A stretch of 64,000 nt of DNA from JANPPS01 sp965246835 (GTDB lineage Bacteria > Pseudomonadota > Alphaproteobacteria > Acetobacterales > Acetobacteraceae), in NCBI GenBank assembly GCA_965246835.1, contig CBDFFQ010000002.1, positions 310,001-374,000 of the forward strand, in the 5' to 3' direction. Shown here in pieces: positions 52,098-61,054 of this stretch. Numbering within the stretch: position 1 is the first letter of the stretch; every line of letters begins with the position of its first letter. Position numbers and translations under genes: made by a program. The notes beneath the pieces are model-generated. The model saw nothing but the letters and a program-made list of their open reading frames with translations. It was not told where the DNA came from and searched no databases.

Positions 52098-53284
52098 CAG
52101 GCCGCGCCGAGCAGCAGGCTGCAGTTGATGCCGCCGAAGCCGAACGCGTTGCTCACCACGTGCCGCACCGGGCGGTCCGTGTTGGCGATGGCGATCTGGG
52201 ACGTGAACGCCGGGTCGGCATGGTCGAGCCCGATGCAGCCGGCGACGAACCCGCCCTGCATGCACTGCCCCGCCATCACGGCCTCCAGGATGCCGCAGGC
52301 GCCGAGCGTGTGGCCCGTGTAGCCCTTGGTGCTGCTGGCGGGCACGCGATCGCCGAAGATGCGGCTGACGGCCAGGTCTTCCATGGCGTCGTTGGCGCGG
52401 GTGCCGGTGCCGTGCAAATTGATCCAGTCCACGTCCTCCGGGCCCATTCCCGCGCTGTCCAACGCCTGCTGCATGGCGGCGATGGCGCCGGCGCCTTCGG
52501 GATGCGGGGCGCTCATGTGGTAGCCGTCGCTGCTGGCGCCGGCGCCCAGTACCGCCATGCGGACGCCGCCGCGCGAAGGCGCATCTGCCCGTTCCAGCAA
52601 CGCAAACCCGGCGGCTTCCCCGATGGAAATGCCCGTCCGGTCCTCGCCGCAGGGGCGGCAGGGCGTGGGGGAGAGCAGCTCCAAGGCCGCGAAGCCATGC
52701 AACGTCATGCGGCACAGGCTGTCGGCGCCGCCCACCACGGCCGCGTCCACCACCCCGGTGCGGATCAGCGTGGCGGCGTCCATGATGCAGCGGGCGCTGG
52801 AGGCGCAGGCGGTGGAGATCACGAGCGCCGGGCCGCGCAGGCGCAGCACGGCACGGACGTAGGCGCCGAGCGAAAACAGGTCCTGCGTATGATCGTAATC
52901 GAAGCTTTTCGGCAACTGCCCGGCGCCATCCCGCCGCGCATAGGCCTCCTCCGCCGCCGTCACGCCGCTCGTGCTGGTGCCGAGCACGACGGCGATGCGG
53001 CCCGCGCCATACTGCGCCCGTGCGGCGGCTACGGCGTGCATGAACCCGTCCTGCCGGAGGGAAAGATCCGCCAGGCGGTTGTTGCGACAGTCGAAGCCCC
53101 CGAACTCACCCGGCAGCGAATGCCTATCCAGCCCCGGCACGGTGCCGATCCAGCCGCCGACGCCGGGATCGAAATCGTTTGGCGCCAGCCCGCTGCGCCG
53201 GGCCCGCAGCGCCGCCCCATGCGCCGCCGCACCCCGGCCGAGCGCGCTGGTGGCGGTGCTGGCGCTCAGGACCAAGGCTTCCAT
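52097..53284 (-). CDS. Beta-ketoacyl-ACP synthase (ApeO/ApeR-like)
   Basis: Elongating ketosynthase of 395 residues. The Cys-His-His triad is intact: STACASSARC at about 160, INLHGTGTRAND at about 293 and STKGYTGHTLGACG at about 330. C-terminal NAFGFGGINCSLLLG. With the chain-length factor it would add malonyl units. It is the only full ketosynthase in the cluster; E. coli-type aryl polyene loci have more than one. ATG 53284 overlaps the exporter stop. Confidence 0.9.
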   Translation of the reverse strand: MEALVLSASTATSALGRGAAAHGAALRARRSGLAPNDFDPGVGGWIGTVPGLDRHSLPGEFGGFDCRNNRLADLSLRQDGFMHAVAAARAQYGAGRIAVVLGTSTSGVTAAEEAYARRDGAGQLPKSFDYDHTQDLFSLGAYVRAVLRLRGPALVISTACASSARCIMDAATLIRTGVVDAAVVGGADSLCRMTLHGFAALELLSPTPCRPCGEDRTGISIGEAAGFALLERADAPSRGGVRMAVLGAGASSDGYHMSAPHPEGAGAIAAMQQALDSAGMGPEDVDWINLHGTGTRANDAMEDLAVSRIFGDRVPASSTKGYTGHTLGACGILEAVMAGQCMQGGFVAGCIGLDHADPAFTSQIAIANTDRPVRHVVSNAFGFGGINCSLLLGAA

Positions 53285-55584
53285 CAACTCTCCTCACCGG
53301 CGGCGGGGCCCACGAACAGGAAGGCGAAGACCATCGCCAACGCGGCGCCCACCGCGACCGTCACTCCAATGTCGCGCAGAAGCGGCGTCTGGCAAGCGGC
53401 CAGCAGGCCGAATGTCAGCAGGGTCATGCCGTTGCAGGTCAGCAGCGTGCGGAGCGTCCGCGCCCGCTCCTCCGCATCCAGCTGCCGGCGGGCGAAGAAC
53501 AGCGCGTAATCCAGCCCGATCCCGGCGACCAGCTGCAGCGCGACCAGATGGATCAACGAGAGCCGCACGCCCGACGCACCCAGGATCGCGACCGTAACCC
53601 CGAGCGCAGCGCCGACGGCACCGAGCACCCGCGCCACCCGCCCCGCATCGCGCAACCCCAGTGCCAGCACCCCCAGCACAGCGGCCCCGCTCAGCGCCAG
53701 CAAGACCCAGGCGCGCGACGTGTAGCGGCCCAGGATCGTGCCGAGTTCGGACCGGACGTCCACATACGTGACCCCTCGCAAGCCCTGCACGGTGGCAGCG
53801 ATCCGGGCCGGGTCGGTCACGCCCGAGAGCACGACCGGGCCGCGCCACACGCCGTCGTGCGCCATCAGCAACGGGCCGAGCCGGGCGCCGATCGCCGTGT
53901 CGGCCACGTCCGCGAACGCGATCGGCGTCAGGCCGCGGGAGTGGTCCACGGCCGCGATGAACGGATCGAACGCGCCGGGGCGGAACGGCAGCCCGGCCTG
54001 CGCCGCCGCGACCCGCGCCGCCAGCGTGTCATGGTCCGGCAGGGCGGCGATGCGGGCCCGCTGGGTGGCCTGGCTCGGCAGGATGCGGGCGGCGTATTCG
54101 GCGCCGGCGATCGCGCCGTCCCGCTGCAAGGCCTCCAGCGCCGGGCGCAGCGCCTCCTGCCGTTGCAGGATCGTTTCGGCGTCGGCACTCTCCACCATCA
54201 GCACCTGCCCGGCATCGGGCGCACCCAAACTCCCGCGAAGCTTGGCATCGAGGGCGCGAGAAGCCGCCGGCACGGGGCTGAGCGCGGCAAGGTCCCCCTC
54301 CCACGGCACGCCCCGGAGCGCGAGCAATGCCCCCGCTGCCAGCACCGGCACCAGCCCCAGCCTCCGCCCGGCGCGCAGCCCCTCGACCCGCCCAAGCCAG
54401 GCCGGGTTGCCGGCCGCGACCGGCGCCAGGTTGGCGTGCACGATCAGCGCGGGCATCACGAACCAAGTCAGCCCCGCCGCCGCCAGCAGGCCGCACGCCG
54501 CGAACACCCCCAGCTGCGCCAGCCCCGGAAAACCGGAGAACACCATCGCCTGCAACCCGAGCACCGCCGTCACGACGGCCAGGACAAAAGCCCGCCCGAT
54601 CCGCCGCCGCGTGTCGGGCGCGGGCTCCCCCCGCTTGCGGTGCCCGATCATCAGCACGGGATAATCCACGCTCACCCCCAGCATGGTCGCGCCGAAGCCG
54701 AGCGCCACGCCGTGCACGGTGCCGAACACCGCCTGCACCACCAGCGCGCCCGCCGCCACGCTCAGCACGACCGGGATCGCGATCGCGGCCACCACCAGCG
54801 GCGCCCGGAACCGCCACCACAGCAGCGCCATGACCAGGATCGTGGAGATCACCGCGATGCGCTCCACGTCTGAGCGGATCGCCCGCGCCGCATCCCGCGC
54901 GAACACGGCGGGGCCGGAGATCAGCAGGCGCGCGCCGCCGGGCCCGGTCCAGTGGAAGGCGGCCGCGATCGCCGCCATGGCGCTCTCCTGCGCCGGGATG
55001 TCCATGCCGCCGGCGCCGGTGCGGGCCAGCAGCAGCGCGCGGGCACCGGACGCATCGAACCAGGCGCCCTCGATCACCCGCACCGTGCTGGCGCCCGCGA
55101 AGCCGCGCAGCACCGCCAGGAACGCGCCTGGCGGGTCCGCCAGGCCGAATTGCACCGCGAGCGGTGCCGCGGAGGAGCGGAGCTGGCGTAGCACCCCCTC
55201 CATCGCGGTGCGGAGGGCGGGGATGGTGAACGCGGCCGGGGTCGTGACCGGCGACAGCAGGTATCGCTGGGCGAACCAGGCCGCCTGCATATCCTCCGAC
55301 ACCGAATCCTGCCCGCCCAGGACGGTCCGAAACCGCACGTCCTTGTTCAGCCGGTCCGTCATGGCGCGGCTGATCCGGGCGAGGTCCGGGGCGGGCGCCC
55401 CCTCGATCCCGATCAGGATCAGCCCGGTCGCGGCACCGGACCGCGCTTCGTCCAGCAGCAGGCGCGCGCCCGGCGTCTCGCCCTCGGGCAAGAAGGCCGT
55501 CATGTCGGTCTTGATCCGCACGAGGGACAGCGCGGCCAGCAGCGCCAGCACGGCCGCCCCCAACGCCAGCAGGATGCGGGTCAT
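53284..55584 (-). CDS. MMPL/RND-family exporter
   Basis: Inner-membrane transporter of 766 residues. The topology is one TM, a large periplasmic loop, five TMs, and the same again. Repeat 1 has ISTILVMALLWWRFRAPLVVAAIAIPVVLS and LGFGATMLGVSVDYPVLMIGHRK; repeat 2 has LIHLVALQLVAGIGLDYALFFARRQ. Aryl polyene loci encode an exporter of this class that carries the polyene or its lipid conjugate toward the outer membrane. ATG 55584 overlaps the LolA-like gene (ATGA); the longer frame upstream is in-frame with that gene's antisense-free coding and lacks homology. Confidence 0.88.
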   Translation of the reverse strand: MTRILLALGAAVLALLAALSLVRIKTDMTAFLPEGETPGARLLLDEARSGAATGLILIGIEGAPAPDLARISRAMTDRLNKDVRFRTVLGGQDSVSEDMQAAWFAQRYLLSPVTTPAAFTIPALRTAMEGVLRQLRSSAAPLAVQFGLADPPGAFLAVLRGFAGASTVRVIEGAWFDASGARALLLARTGAGGMDIPAQESAMAAIAAAFHWTGPGGARLLISGPAVFARDAARAIRSDVERIAVISTILVMALLWWRFRAPLVVAAIAIPVVLSVAAGALVVQAVFGTVHGVALGFGATMLGVSVDYPVLMIGHRKRGEPAPDTRRRIGRAFVLAVVTAVLGLQAMVFSGFPGLAQLGVFAACGLLAAAGLTWFVMPALIVHANLAPVAAGNPAWLGRVEGLRAGRRLGLVPVLAAGALLALRGVPWEGDLAALSPVPAASRALDAKLRGSLGAPDAGQVLMVESADAETILQRQEALRPALEALQRDGAIAGAEYAARILPSQATQRARIAALPDHDTLAARVAAAQAGLPFRPGAFDPFIAAVDHSRGLTPIAFADVADTAIGARLGPLLMAHDGVWRGPVVLSGVTDPARIAATVQGLRGVTYVDVRSELGTILGRYTSRAWVLLALSGAAVLGVLALGLRDAGRVARVLGAVGAALGVTVAILGASGVRLSLIHLVALQLVAGIGLDYALFFARRQLDAEERARTLRTLLTCNGMTLLTFGLLAACQTPLLRDIGVTVAVGAALAMVFAFLFVGPAAGEES

Positions 55585-56159
55585 GGCTGGGGATCGATGA
55601 CCATGCGCTGCGCGTCGCCATTGCCCTGCATCAGTTCCAGCACCCGGATCTCGGCCCCGGCTCCCTCGACCCGCACGGCGCGCAAGAAGCGGGCGGCGCG
55701 GGGATCCCGGGGCGTGAGGTCCAGGCTCCATCCCGCCATGCTGCCTCCGGCCGCCACGGTGAACGCCTGGCGCAAAGCCGCGAGATCGCCGGAGAGCGGC
55801 CCGCGGATCGCCGCCACGAGTGTGCGCAGCTCCGGTTGCGCCGACAAATCCACCACGCGCGGCGGCTCCTGCCCCTCCGTCAGCACCAGCCGGTCCCCTT
55901 CCACCAGCAGCCGCTCCGGGATCGGCCAATCCGTGATCTTCTCGACCGTCGCGGGCCGGCGATACAGCAGCCGGCCCGTGCTTTCGAGCGGCTGGTCCAA
56001 TGCCGCAAACCGCCTGGTTTCCCGAAACCGCGCCCGCCGCTCCGGCACCGCCGCCAACCCGGCCATCACCGCCGCCAGGTCAAGCTCCGCCGCCTTTGCC
56101 AGTTCGGGTGCCGCGACCGGCATCAGGCAGAACAGCAAAATGCGGCGCGGCAGGATCAT
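55581..56159 (-). CDS. LolA-like outer-membrane lipoprotein carrier family protein
   Basis: Periplasmic protein of about 192 residues. The signal peptide (MILPRRILLFCLMPVAAPEL) is followed by LAAVMAGLAAVPERRARFRETRRFAALDQPLESTGRLLYRRP and WSLDLTPRDPR, matching the LolA-like component of aryl polyene clusters. It should carry a hydrophobic product across the periplasm with the MMPL exporter. An in-frame ATG at 56174 is equally possible: the start lies in a 15-bp tandem duplication. The gene overlaps the acyltransferase gene by 80 nt or more. Confidence 0.78.
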   Translation of the reverse strand: MILPRRILLFCLMPVAAPELAKAAELDLAAVMAGLAAVPERRARFRETRRFAALDQPLESTGRLLYRRPATVEKITDWPIPERLLVEGDRLVLTEGQEPPRVVDLSAQPELRTLVAAIRGPLSGDLAALRQAFTVAAGGSMAGWSLDLTPRDPRAARFLRAVRVEGAGAEIRVLELMQGNGDAQRMVIDPQP

Positions 56160-57099
56160 GGGCGGCAGGATCATGGGCGGCCTCCCAGAACGGGAAAAAG
56201 TTGAACCAGTTATACGGATGCGCCCGGCATCCCGCCTCCAGCAGCCCGGCATAGCGATGCACGACCTCCCGCAGATCCCCGGTCCGGTCAGCCCTGCGCA
56301 ACACGACACGGTCGGCAAAGGGCTGAAATCGCACCGCATAGCGCCGCGGACCCGTGCGGACGGCGTGGAACAGCACGACGGGCGCGCCGAGCGTGGAGGC
56401 CAGGATGAACGGCCCCGCCGGAAATGCCGCCACCCCACCCAGGAATGCCGCCTGGACCATCCGATGGCCCGCCGGATGATGGGCCGCGTGTCCCAGGGCC
56501 CCGGCGTCGGGCGCACGGTCCGCAAGGATGCCCACGATCTCCCCCCGCATCACACATTCATGGGCGCGCAGCATGCTCTGGCTGTCCCCGACCTCGATGA
56601 TGCTCTCTCGGATGTCGGGCGCCAGGCGGTCCAGGATGCGGGTCAGCGCGCCCGCGTTGCGGCGATACATCAGCGCCCAGACCGGCACCGGCGAACGCTG
56701 CGCCACGGCGCGCAACACCTCGAAGCTGCCGAGATGCGCGCCCAGCAGGATGCAGCCCCGGCCGCCATTCAGGATCGCGGCCACGTGGTCCAGCCCGTCT
56801 GTCTGGATGTGGTAGCCCTGCGTCCGCCCGGTCAGCAGGAACACCCGGTCCAGGATCGCGGCGGCGAAGGTGTGGAAATGCCGGGCAACGTCCCGCCGCG
56901 TCGCGGGTCGGCCGAGCGCGCGGCTGAGATAGTCGCGAGAGGCCGCACGCGCCGGGCCGGAGGTCAGCAGGAACCAGGCCGTGATCGGCAGCAGCAATAG
57001 CCGGCCCACGGGCTGCCCGAGCGTGGTGATCAGCCATAGCGCGATCCGCAGCAGCCTGACGCCGCCCCGCTCCGGCTGCGCAGCCCAACCGGCGCTCAT
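56080..57099 (-). CDS. Lysophospholipid acyltransferase-like protein (LpxL/HtrB family)
   Basis: Membrane-associated acyltransferase of 339 residues. N-terminal hydrophobic anchor (LLRIALWLITTLGQPVGRLLLLPITAWFLL), HLGSFEVLRAV (HxxxxE-type catalytic motif as GAHLGSFE) at about 127, and the family's closing YNWFNFFPFW near 298. Aryl polyene loci include one or two of these to esterify the polyene to a lipid. After the usual end the frame runs on for about 40 residues (AAHDPAAHDPAAPHFAV...) across a 15-bp tandem repeat into the LolA-like gene. ATG 57099 overlaps the dehydratase stop. Confidence 0.85.
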   Translation of the reverse strand: MSAGWAAQPERGGVRLLRIALWLITTLGQPVGRLLLLPITAWFLLTSGPARAASRDYLSRALGRPATRRDVARHFHTFAAAILDRVFLLTGRTQGYHIQTDGLDHVAAILNGGRGCILLGAHLGSFEVLRAVAQRSPVPVWALMYRRNAGALTRILDRLAPDIRESIIEVGDSQSMLRAHECVMRGEIVGILADRAPDAGALGHAAHHPAGHRMVQAAFLGGVAAFPAGPFILASTLGAPVVLFHAVRTGPRRYAVRFQPFADRVVLRRADRTGDLREVVHRYAGLLEAGCRAHPYNWFNFFPFWEAAHDPAAHDPAAPHFAVLPDAGRGTRTGKGGGA

Positions 57100-57413
57100 G
57101 CGGCAGCGGTCAGGGCCGCCAACTGCGCCGTCCCGGCCAGCACGCTCCGACCCTCGACGTCGCCCGTGAAACTCGCCCGGGGGCCGTCGACGCTGGCGTG
57201 AACGTTCACGACCTGCCCGGGGCGGACGGGGGTGGTGAACTTCACCCGTGGCCAACCCGCGATGCGATGGCCGGGCGCCAGCGCCAGCAGCAGCGCGCCG
57301 ACCTCGTCCAGCAGCACGACGCCCGGCACGATCGGGCGGCCCGGGAAATGCCCCGGCAGGCTCGGATGGTCCGCGGCAACCCGGAATTGACCGGCCGGGA
57401 CCATCCCGCCCAT
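57096..57413 (-). CDS. 3-hydroxyacyl-ACP dehydratase, ApeI-like hotdog protein
   Basis: Protein of 105 residues with the FabA/FabZ-type hotdog motif: FRVAADHPSLPGHFPGRPIVPGVVLLDEV with the catalytic His, then WPRVKFTTPVRPGQVV. It is the second dehydratase of the cluster beside the ApeP-like one. ATG 57413 shares one base with the AMP-ligase stop (TGATG); GTG 57416 is an alternative. Confidence 0.88.
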   Translation of the reverse strand: MGGMVPAGQFRVAADHPSLPGHFPGRPIVPGVVLLDEVGALLLALAPGHRIAGWPRVKFTTPVRPGQVVNVHASVDGPRASFTGDVEGRSVLAGTAQLAALTAAA

Positions 57414-58693
57414 CACTCCTGACCCAAAAGCGCCAACAACGCCTGCCGCGGCAGCTTGCCCAGCGCGTTGCGGGGCATCTGGTCTACGTGGATGACCCGG
57501 CGCGGGAGGAACACCGGGTCGATCCGGTGGCGCAGCTCGGCCAGGATCGCGGCACCGGTCCGGTCGGGCGCCACCACGATGGCGCTCAGCCGGGCGGTGC
57601 TGCGCGCGTCCAGATCGTCCGGCACCACGAATGCGCCGTCCGTGACACCCGGCAGCGCTGTCAGGATCTGGTTGAGCCCGGCCAAGGAGGCGCGCCGCCC
57701 GCCCAGCTTCACCATGTCTGCCCGCCGTCCGAGGAGCCGGAACGCGCCGCCCGGCTCCGGCTCGATCAGGTCCGCGAGCTCCACGGGTTCGGCATGCGGT
57801 GCCGTGACCCAGGTGGCGCCGTCCCGTTCCACCACGGCCACGCCGGGATAGGGCGCCCAGACCGGGCCGTCCGTGGTGCGCCGGCTGGCGACCGATCCGG
57901 CTTCGGTGGCGCCATATATCTCCTGCACCGGCACGCCCCATGCCGCCTCCGCCTCCGCCGCCAGCGCGGGGTCGAGCGGGGCGGTGGCGGAGATGCAGCC
58001 TTCAAGGCCGGTGATGGTCCCCTGCAACAATGCCCGAAGCTGCAGTGGCGTCGTGACCAGGATGCGCGGCGCGCCCACCCGGCTCAGCGCGGATTGCACA
58101 TCCGCGGGAAAGAACGCCGGGCCGCACCAGGAGGAACAGGCGGCGTGAAGCGGGAGCAGCACTGTGGTTTCGAAGCCATACATGTGCCCGGGCGGCACCG
58201 TGCCGACGATCGTGGCTGGTGCGGTTTCCACGAGCCCGAACCGCTCGCCCCCGGCTCGGCTGCGCGCCACCAGGGCACCCCAGGCCTTCGGATGGGCAAC
58301 GGGCGCGCCGGTGCTGCCGGAGGTAAACACCAGCGCAGCCGGCTGGGCCGCCGGAAATTCGGCATTCGCGCCGCCGCCGCGCCGTCCGGATGCCTGCACG
58401 AGCAACCCCGGCGCCTCGGGCCGGAGCGCCGGATCGTCATACGCCACGACGACGTCCGAGAGTTCCCCCTGACCGCCGAGCAGCGATATTTGGCCGCGGA
58501 CCATGGCGGCGGCGAAGGCGACGGTGAACGCATAGCGGTCACGGCACACATTCAGCACGTAGCGCCCGGCCGGCAACGCGGCGGCGACCGCCTGCACGTC
58601 GCCCAGGAACGCCGCGCCGGCGATCCCGCCGGCCTCGGTATGGAACAGGACCGCATCGAGCGGGCGGTCCAGCAAAGGCAGGTGGTCGTTCAC
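57413..58693 (-). CDS. AMP-dependent ligase/acyl-ACP synthetase (ApeH-like)
   Basis: Adenylate-forming enzyme of 426 residues. Core A3 motif LVFTSGSTGAPVAHPK at about 125, then GTVPPGHMYGFETTVLLPL, IYGATEAGSVASRRT (A5-like) and LLGRRADMVKLGGRRASL (A8-like). The catalytic Lys region near the C-terminus is short (GKLPRQALLALL). In aryl polyene synthesis ApeH activates the aromatic starter, such as 4-hydroxybenzoate, and loads it on an ACP. Its start overlaps the acyl carrier protein gene (ATGA). Confidence 0.9.
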   Translation of the reverse strand: MNDHLPLLDRPLDAVLFHTEAGGIAGAAFLGDVQAVAAALPAGRYVLNVCRDRYAFTVAFAAAMVRGQISLLGGQGELSDVVVAYDDPALRPEAPGLLVQASGRRGGGANAEFPAAQPAALVFTSGSTGAPVAHPKAWGALVARSRAGGERFGLVETAPATIVGTVPPGHMYGFETTVLLPLHAACSSWCGPAFFPADVQSALSRVGAPRILVTTPLQLRALLQGTITGLEGCISATAPLDPALAAEAEAAWGVPVQEIYGATEAGSVASRRTTDGPVWAPYPGVAVVERDGATWVTAPHAEPVELADLIEPEPGGAFRLLGRRADMVKLGGRRASLAGLNQILTALPGVTDGAFVVPDDLDARSTARLSAIVVAPDRTGAAILAELRHRIDPVFLPRRVIHVDQMPRNALGKLPRQALLALLGQE

Positions 58694-59001
58694 CGTGTTC
58701 GGTTCGCCTCGATATGCGCCGACAGGCTGCGGAGCGAGGCGAAGATCTGCCGGTTGCGTTCATCGTCGGATCGCAGCTCGAATCCGTGCGCCTTGGAGAT
58801 CGCCAGCGCCAGCTCCAGCGCATCGATGGAGTCCAGGCCCAGTCCGTCGCCGAACAACCGGTCGAGCGGGCCGATTTCCGCTGGCGCGACCTCAAGTTGC
58901 AGGGCGGAAACGATCATGTCGGCCAAGGCCCGTTCCGCCGGCGTCTGCGACGCGGGATCGAGGTTGATGGCAGAAGCTGGGTCTATCACTTGATTGGTCA
59001 C
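58690..59001 (-). CDS. Acyl carrier protein
   Basis: Protein of 103 residues. The phosphopantetheine site is the Ser in DGLGLDSIDALELALAIS, around residue 58. GTG 59001 was chosen because AAGGAG lies 6 nt upstream; GTG 59007 is too close to it. It is the first gene of the minus-strand operon and carries the growing chain. Only one ACP is seen, while E. coli-type loci have two; the other may have been lost or replaced. Confidence 0.9.
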   Translation of the reverse strand: MTNQVIDPASAINLDPASQTPAERALADMIVSALQLEVAPAEIGPLDRLFGDGLGLDSIDALELALAISKAHGFELRSDDERNRQIFASLRSLSAHIEANRTR

Positions 59002-59074
59002 GTGCACTCCTTGCCCCTAGATAGCCCGATGCGACCCTCCGTGAGAAGTTGCGGTTTCTAGAGGTTCGGATGTG

Positions 59075-59755
59075 ATGCGGGATCGAGGGCTGACCAGGCA
59101 TTTGCGGCGGGGCGTGGTGACGGCGGGCGTGCTCGCCTCCGTCCTGGGCCCGTCGATCGTCGGGCCCGGGCGGGATGGTGCGCTGGCCTTGGCGTTGCTG
59201 CATGCGGGGGCGATGGCTTTGGTGCTGTGGGGCGCGGTTCCGCCGCGTTGGCGGGAAGCGGCGATGGCCGGCCCGGCCCTCGTGTTGCTGTCCTACGCGA
59301 TCGGGGCGCGCCAGGGGCCCGCACAGGGGATGATGGCCGTGGCCGGGATGTCGCACGCCCTGCTATATGCCGGGCTGCTGTTCGTGTTCGCGCGCACGCT
59401 GCGCCCCGGGGTGACCCCGTTGGTGACCGGCATTGCACAGCGCATCAACCGCCACTTCACGGTGGAGATGGCCACCTACACGCGAAGTGTCACGCTCGCC
59501 TGGTGCCTATTCTTCGCCGCGCAAATCATTGTTTCTGCAGTTTTGTTGAGCGTTTGGCCCCGCCTCTGGCTCGGCTTCGTGACCGCCGTGCATGGGCCCC
59601 TGGCCCTGGTGATGGCCGCTGGCGAGTATGCCGTCCGCGCCTGGCGGTTCCGTGGGCAGCCGCACAGCACGGTGGCCGACATGGTCCGGGCCGTCCGCAG
59701 CGGGGCCCTGACCTGGCCGCCTCAGGGCGCTTCGGAGCGGTCGACCAAGGCGTAA
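59075..59755 (+). CDS. Aryl-polyene-cluster-type integral membrane protein (COG4648-like)
   Basis: Protein of 226 residues with five or six hydrophobic segments. GITQRINRHFTVEMATYTRSVTLAWCLFFAAQII-like sequence (residues about 115-150) and the end of the form AGEYAVRAWRFRGQPHST are characteristic of the small membrane protein found in aryl polyene clusters. The role there is unclear, possibly in product or ACP handling at the membrane. It is divergent from the ACP gene across a 73-bp gap that must hold the cluster's promoters, and overlaps the next convergent gene by 34 nt. Confidence 0.75.
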   Translation: MRDRGLTRHLRRGVVTAGVLASVLGPSIVGPGRDGALALALLHAGAMALVLWGAVPPRWREAAMAGPALVLLSYAIGARQGPAQGMMAVAGMSHALLYAGLLFVFARTLRPGVTPLVTGIAQRINRHFTVEMATYTRSVTLAWCLFFAAQIIVSAVLLSVWPRLWLGFVTAVHGPLALVMAAGEYAVRAWRFRGQPHSTVADMVRAVRSGALTWPPQGASERSTKA

Positions 59756-60927
59756 TAGGCGGCATACACCGCCGCGAACCCGGCATCCCCGTGCCCATGC
59801 GCCTGCCACCAGGCGAGCGGCCGCCGGCTGGTTCTGGCCTCGCGGTATCGGGCCCCGAACCAGGCCGCATTGGCCACGGGATCGCTGTAGCGAGGGTCCT
59901 GGAAGATCGCGTCGGACCAGGCCTGATAGTGCCCGAACACCGGCTCGTCATAGAAGATCATCTTGAGCGCGGTCTCATAGACCTCGTTGGGCTGGCGAGG
60001 CGGCGCGGCATAGGCGAGGGCGCCGGGCTGCATCGGAAGCCGCCCCCATTGCAGCAATGAGGCGCGGGAGGCAGCGTCGAGCGAGGCCGGGTCGCCCGGA
60101 AAACCGTCATTCGTGCGCCGCACGAGGTTCACGAACTCATTGCGCGGCACCGGGAAGTCGAACACCGCCACCCCGATGGGCCGATTGATCGGCAACGCAT
60201 CCCAGAGCCCGGCGGCTGCCAGCGCGTTGTGGGCCAGGTGAATGCAGTTGTCGCGAAAGATGCTCCAGTGAAAAACCTGCCCGGCGCGATACGGCGCATT
60301 CTGATCGTTCAGGAACGCGATCATGCGCGCCATCTGCGCCCGCAGCACAGGCACCCGCGCGCAATGCCGGCCACGGCCCATGTCGATGGCATAATCCGTA
60401 CTGGCCGAGACCTCGTATTTCCAATCCTCACGCGACCAGCCCGCCGGCATCGCCTCGAATACTTCTTCGTGAAACGCGATGCCGTCATAGATGCGGCGTC
60501 GCTTCGCTTCGGCCTGGACCGCTCCGTAGCCGGCCCGCGTGAGCCCGCCCGGCGGCAGCGCGCCCGAGAAGAAGAAGTCATGCCCCGGTGTGGCCACCCA
60601 TTTCGCATTGCGGAAATGAGCGTTCATGCTGATGCCCACACCATCCTCCTGGCCCGGCAGGCAGAGTTGCAGCACGGGGTAGGCGGCCCCCGGGTCACGG
60701 CAGGCGCCCTGAAGGTAGAACACGGCGTGCCCGCCGATCTCCCCCCTGATGTCGGCGCCGAAGCCCGGTCGCTTCTTGATCTGCGAAACGGCGCAGAACT
60801 CGGCGTAGAAGGGGTTTGCGGCGCCGAACGCGGTGTTGCCGATCGCGCCGGGCATGTCGAACCCGACCGTGCTGCACGCCGTCATCGACATCGCAACCAA
60901 AAGAGAGGCTGGGCGGAATGGTCGCAA
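59722..60927 (-). CDS. Lipoprotein of unknown function
   Basis: Protein of 401 residues. It has a lipoprotein signal (RPASLLVAMSMTAC) and then no domain I can name with certainty. The segment FHWSIFRDNCIHLAHNALAAAGLWD has a Cys and His arrangement like NlpC/P60- or DUF4105-type peptidases, so a hydrolase role is possible. A second segment, DWKYEVSASTDYAIDMGRGRHC, precedes it. It is not part of the aryl polyene operon but its end overlaps the membrane protein gene. Confidence 0.7.
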   Translation of the reverse strand: MRPFRPASLLVAMSMTACSTVGFDMPGAIGNTAFGAANPFYAEFCAVSQIKKRPGFGADIRGEIGGHAVFYLQGACRDPGAAYPVLQLCLPGQEDGVGISMNAHFRNAKWVATPGHDFFFSGALPPGGLTRAGYGAVQAEAKRRRIYDGIAFHEEVFEAMPAGWSREDWKYEVSASTDYAIDMGRGRHCARVPVLRAQMARMIAFLNDQNAPYRAGQVFHWSIFRDNCIHLAHNALAAAGLWDALPINRPIGVAVFDFPVPRNEFVNLVRRTNDGFPGDPASLDAASRASLLQWGRLPMQPGALAYAAPPRQPNEVYETALKMIFYDEPVFGHYQAWSDAIFQDPRYSDPVANAAWFGARYREARTSRRPLAWWQAHGHGDAGFAAVYAAYYALVDRSEAP

Positions 60928-61054
60928 GCGGCTGATCTCCGGAAAGACCGATCCGGTATAGGCGTTCGACCGGCGCCCGTCGCCTCTTGCCGCGCCCGCT
61001 CCGGTGAACTTCCCCTAGGTTTCGTCGTTGACGGTCTAACGAAGGAGAGTTTCC

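Noticed and set aside
53179..54873. 564-codon plus-strand frame in the polyene cluster
   Set aside because: Antisense to the MMPL exporter, with repetitive His/Arg/Gln composition and no motif.
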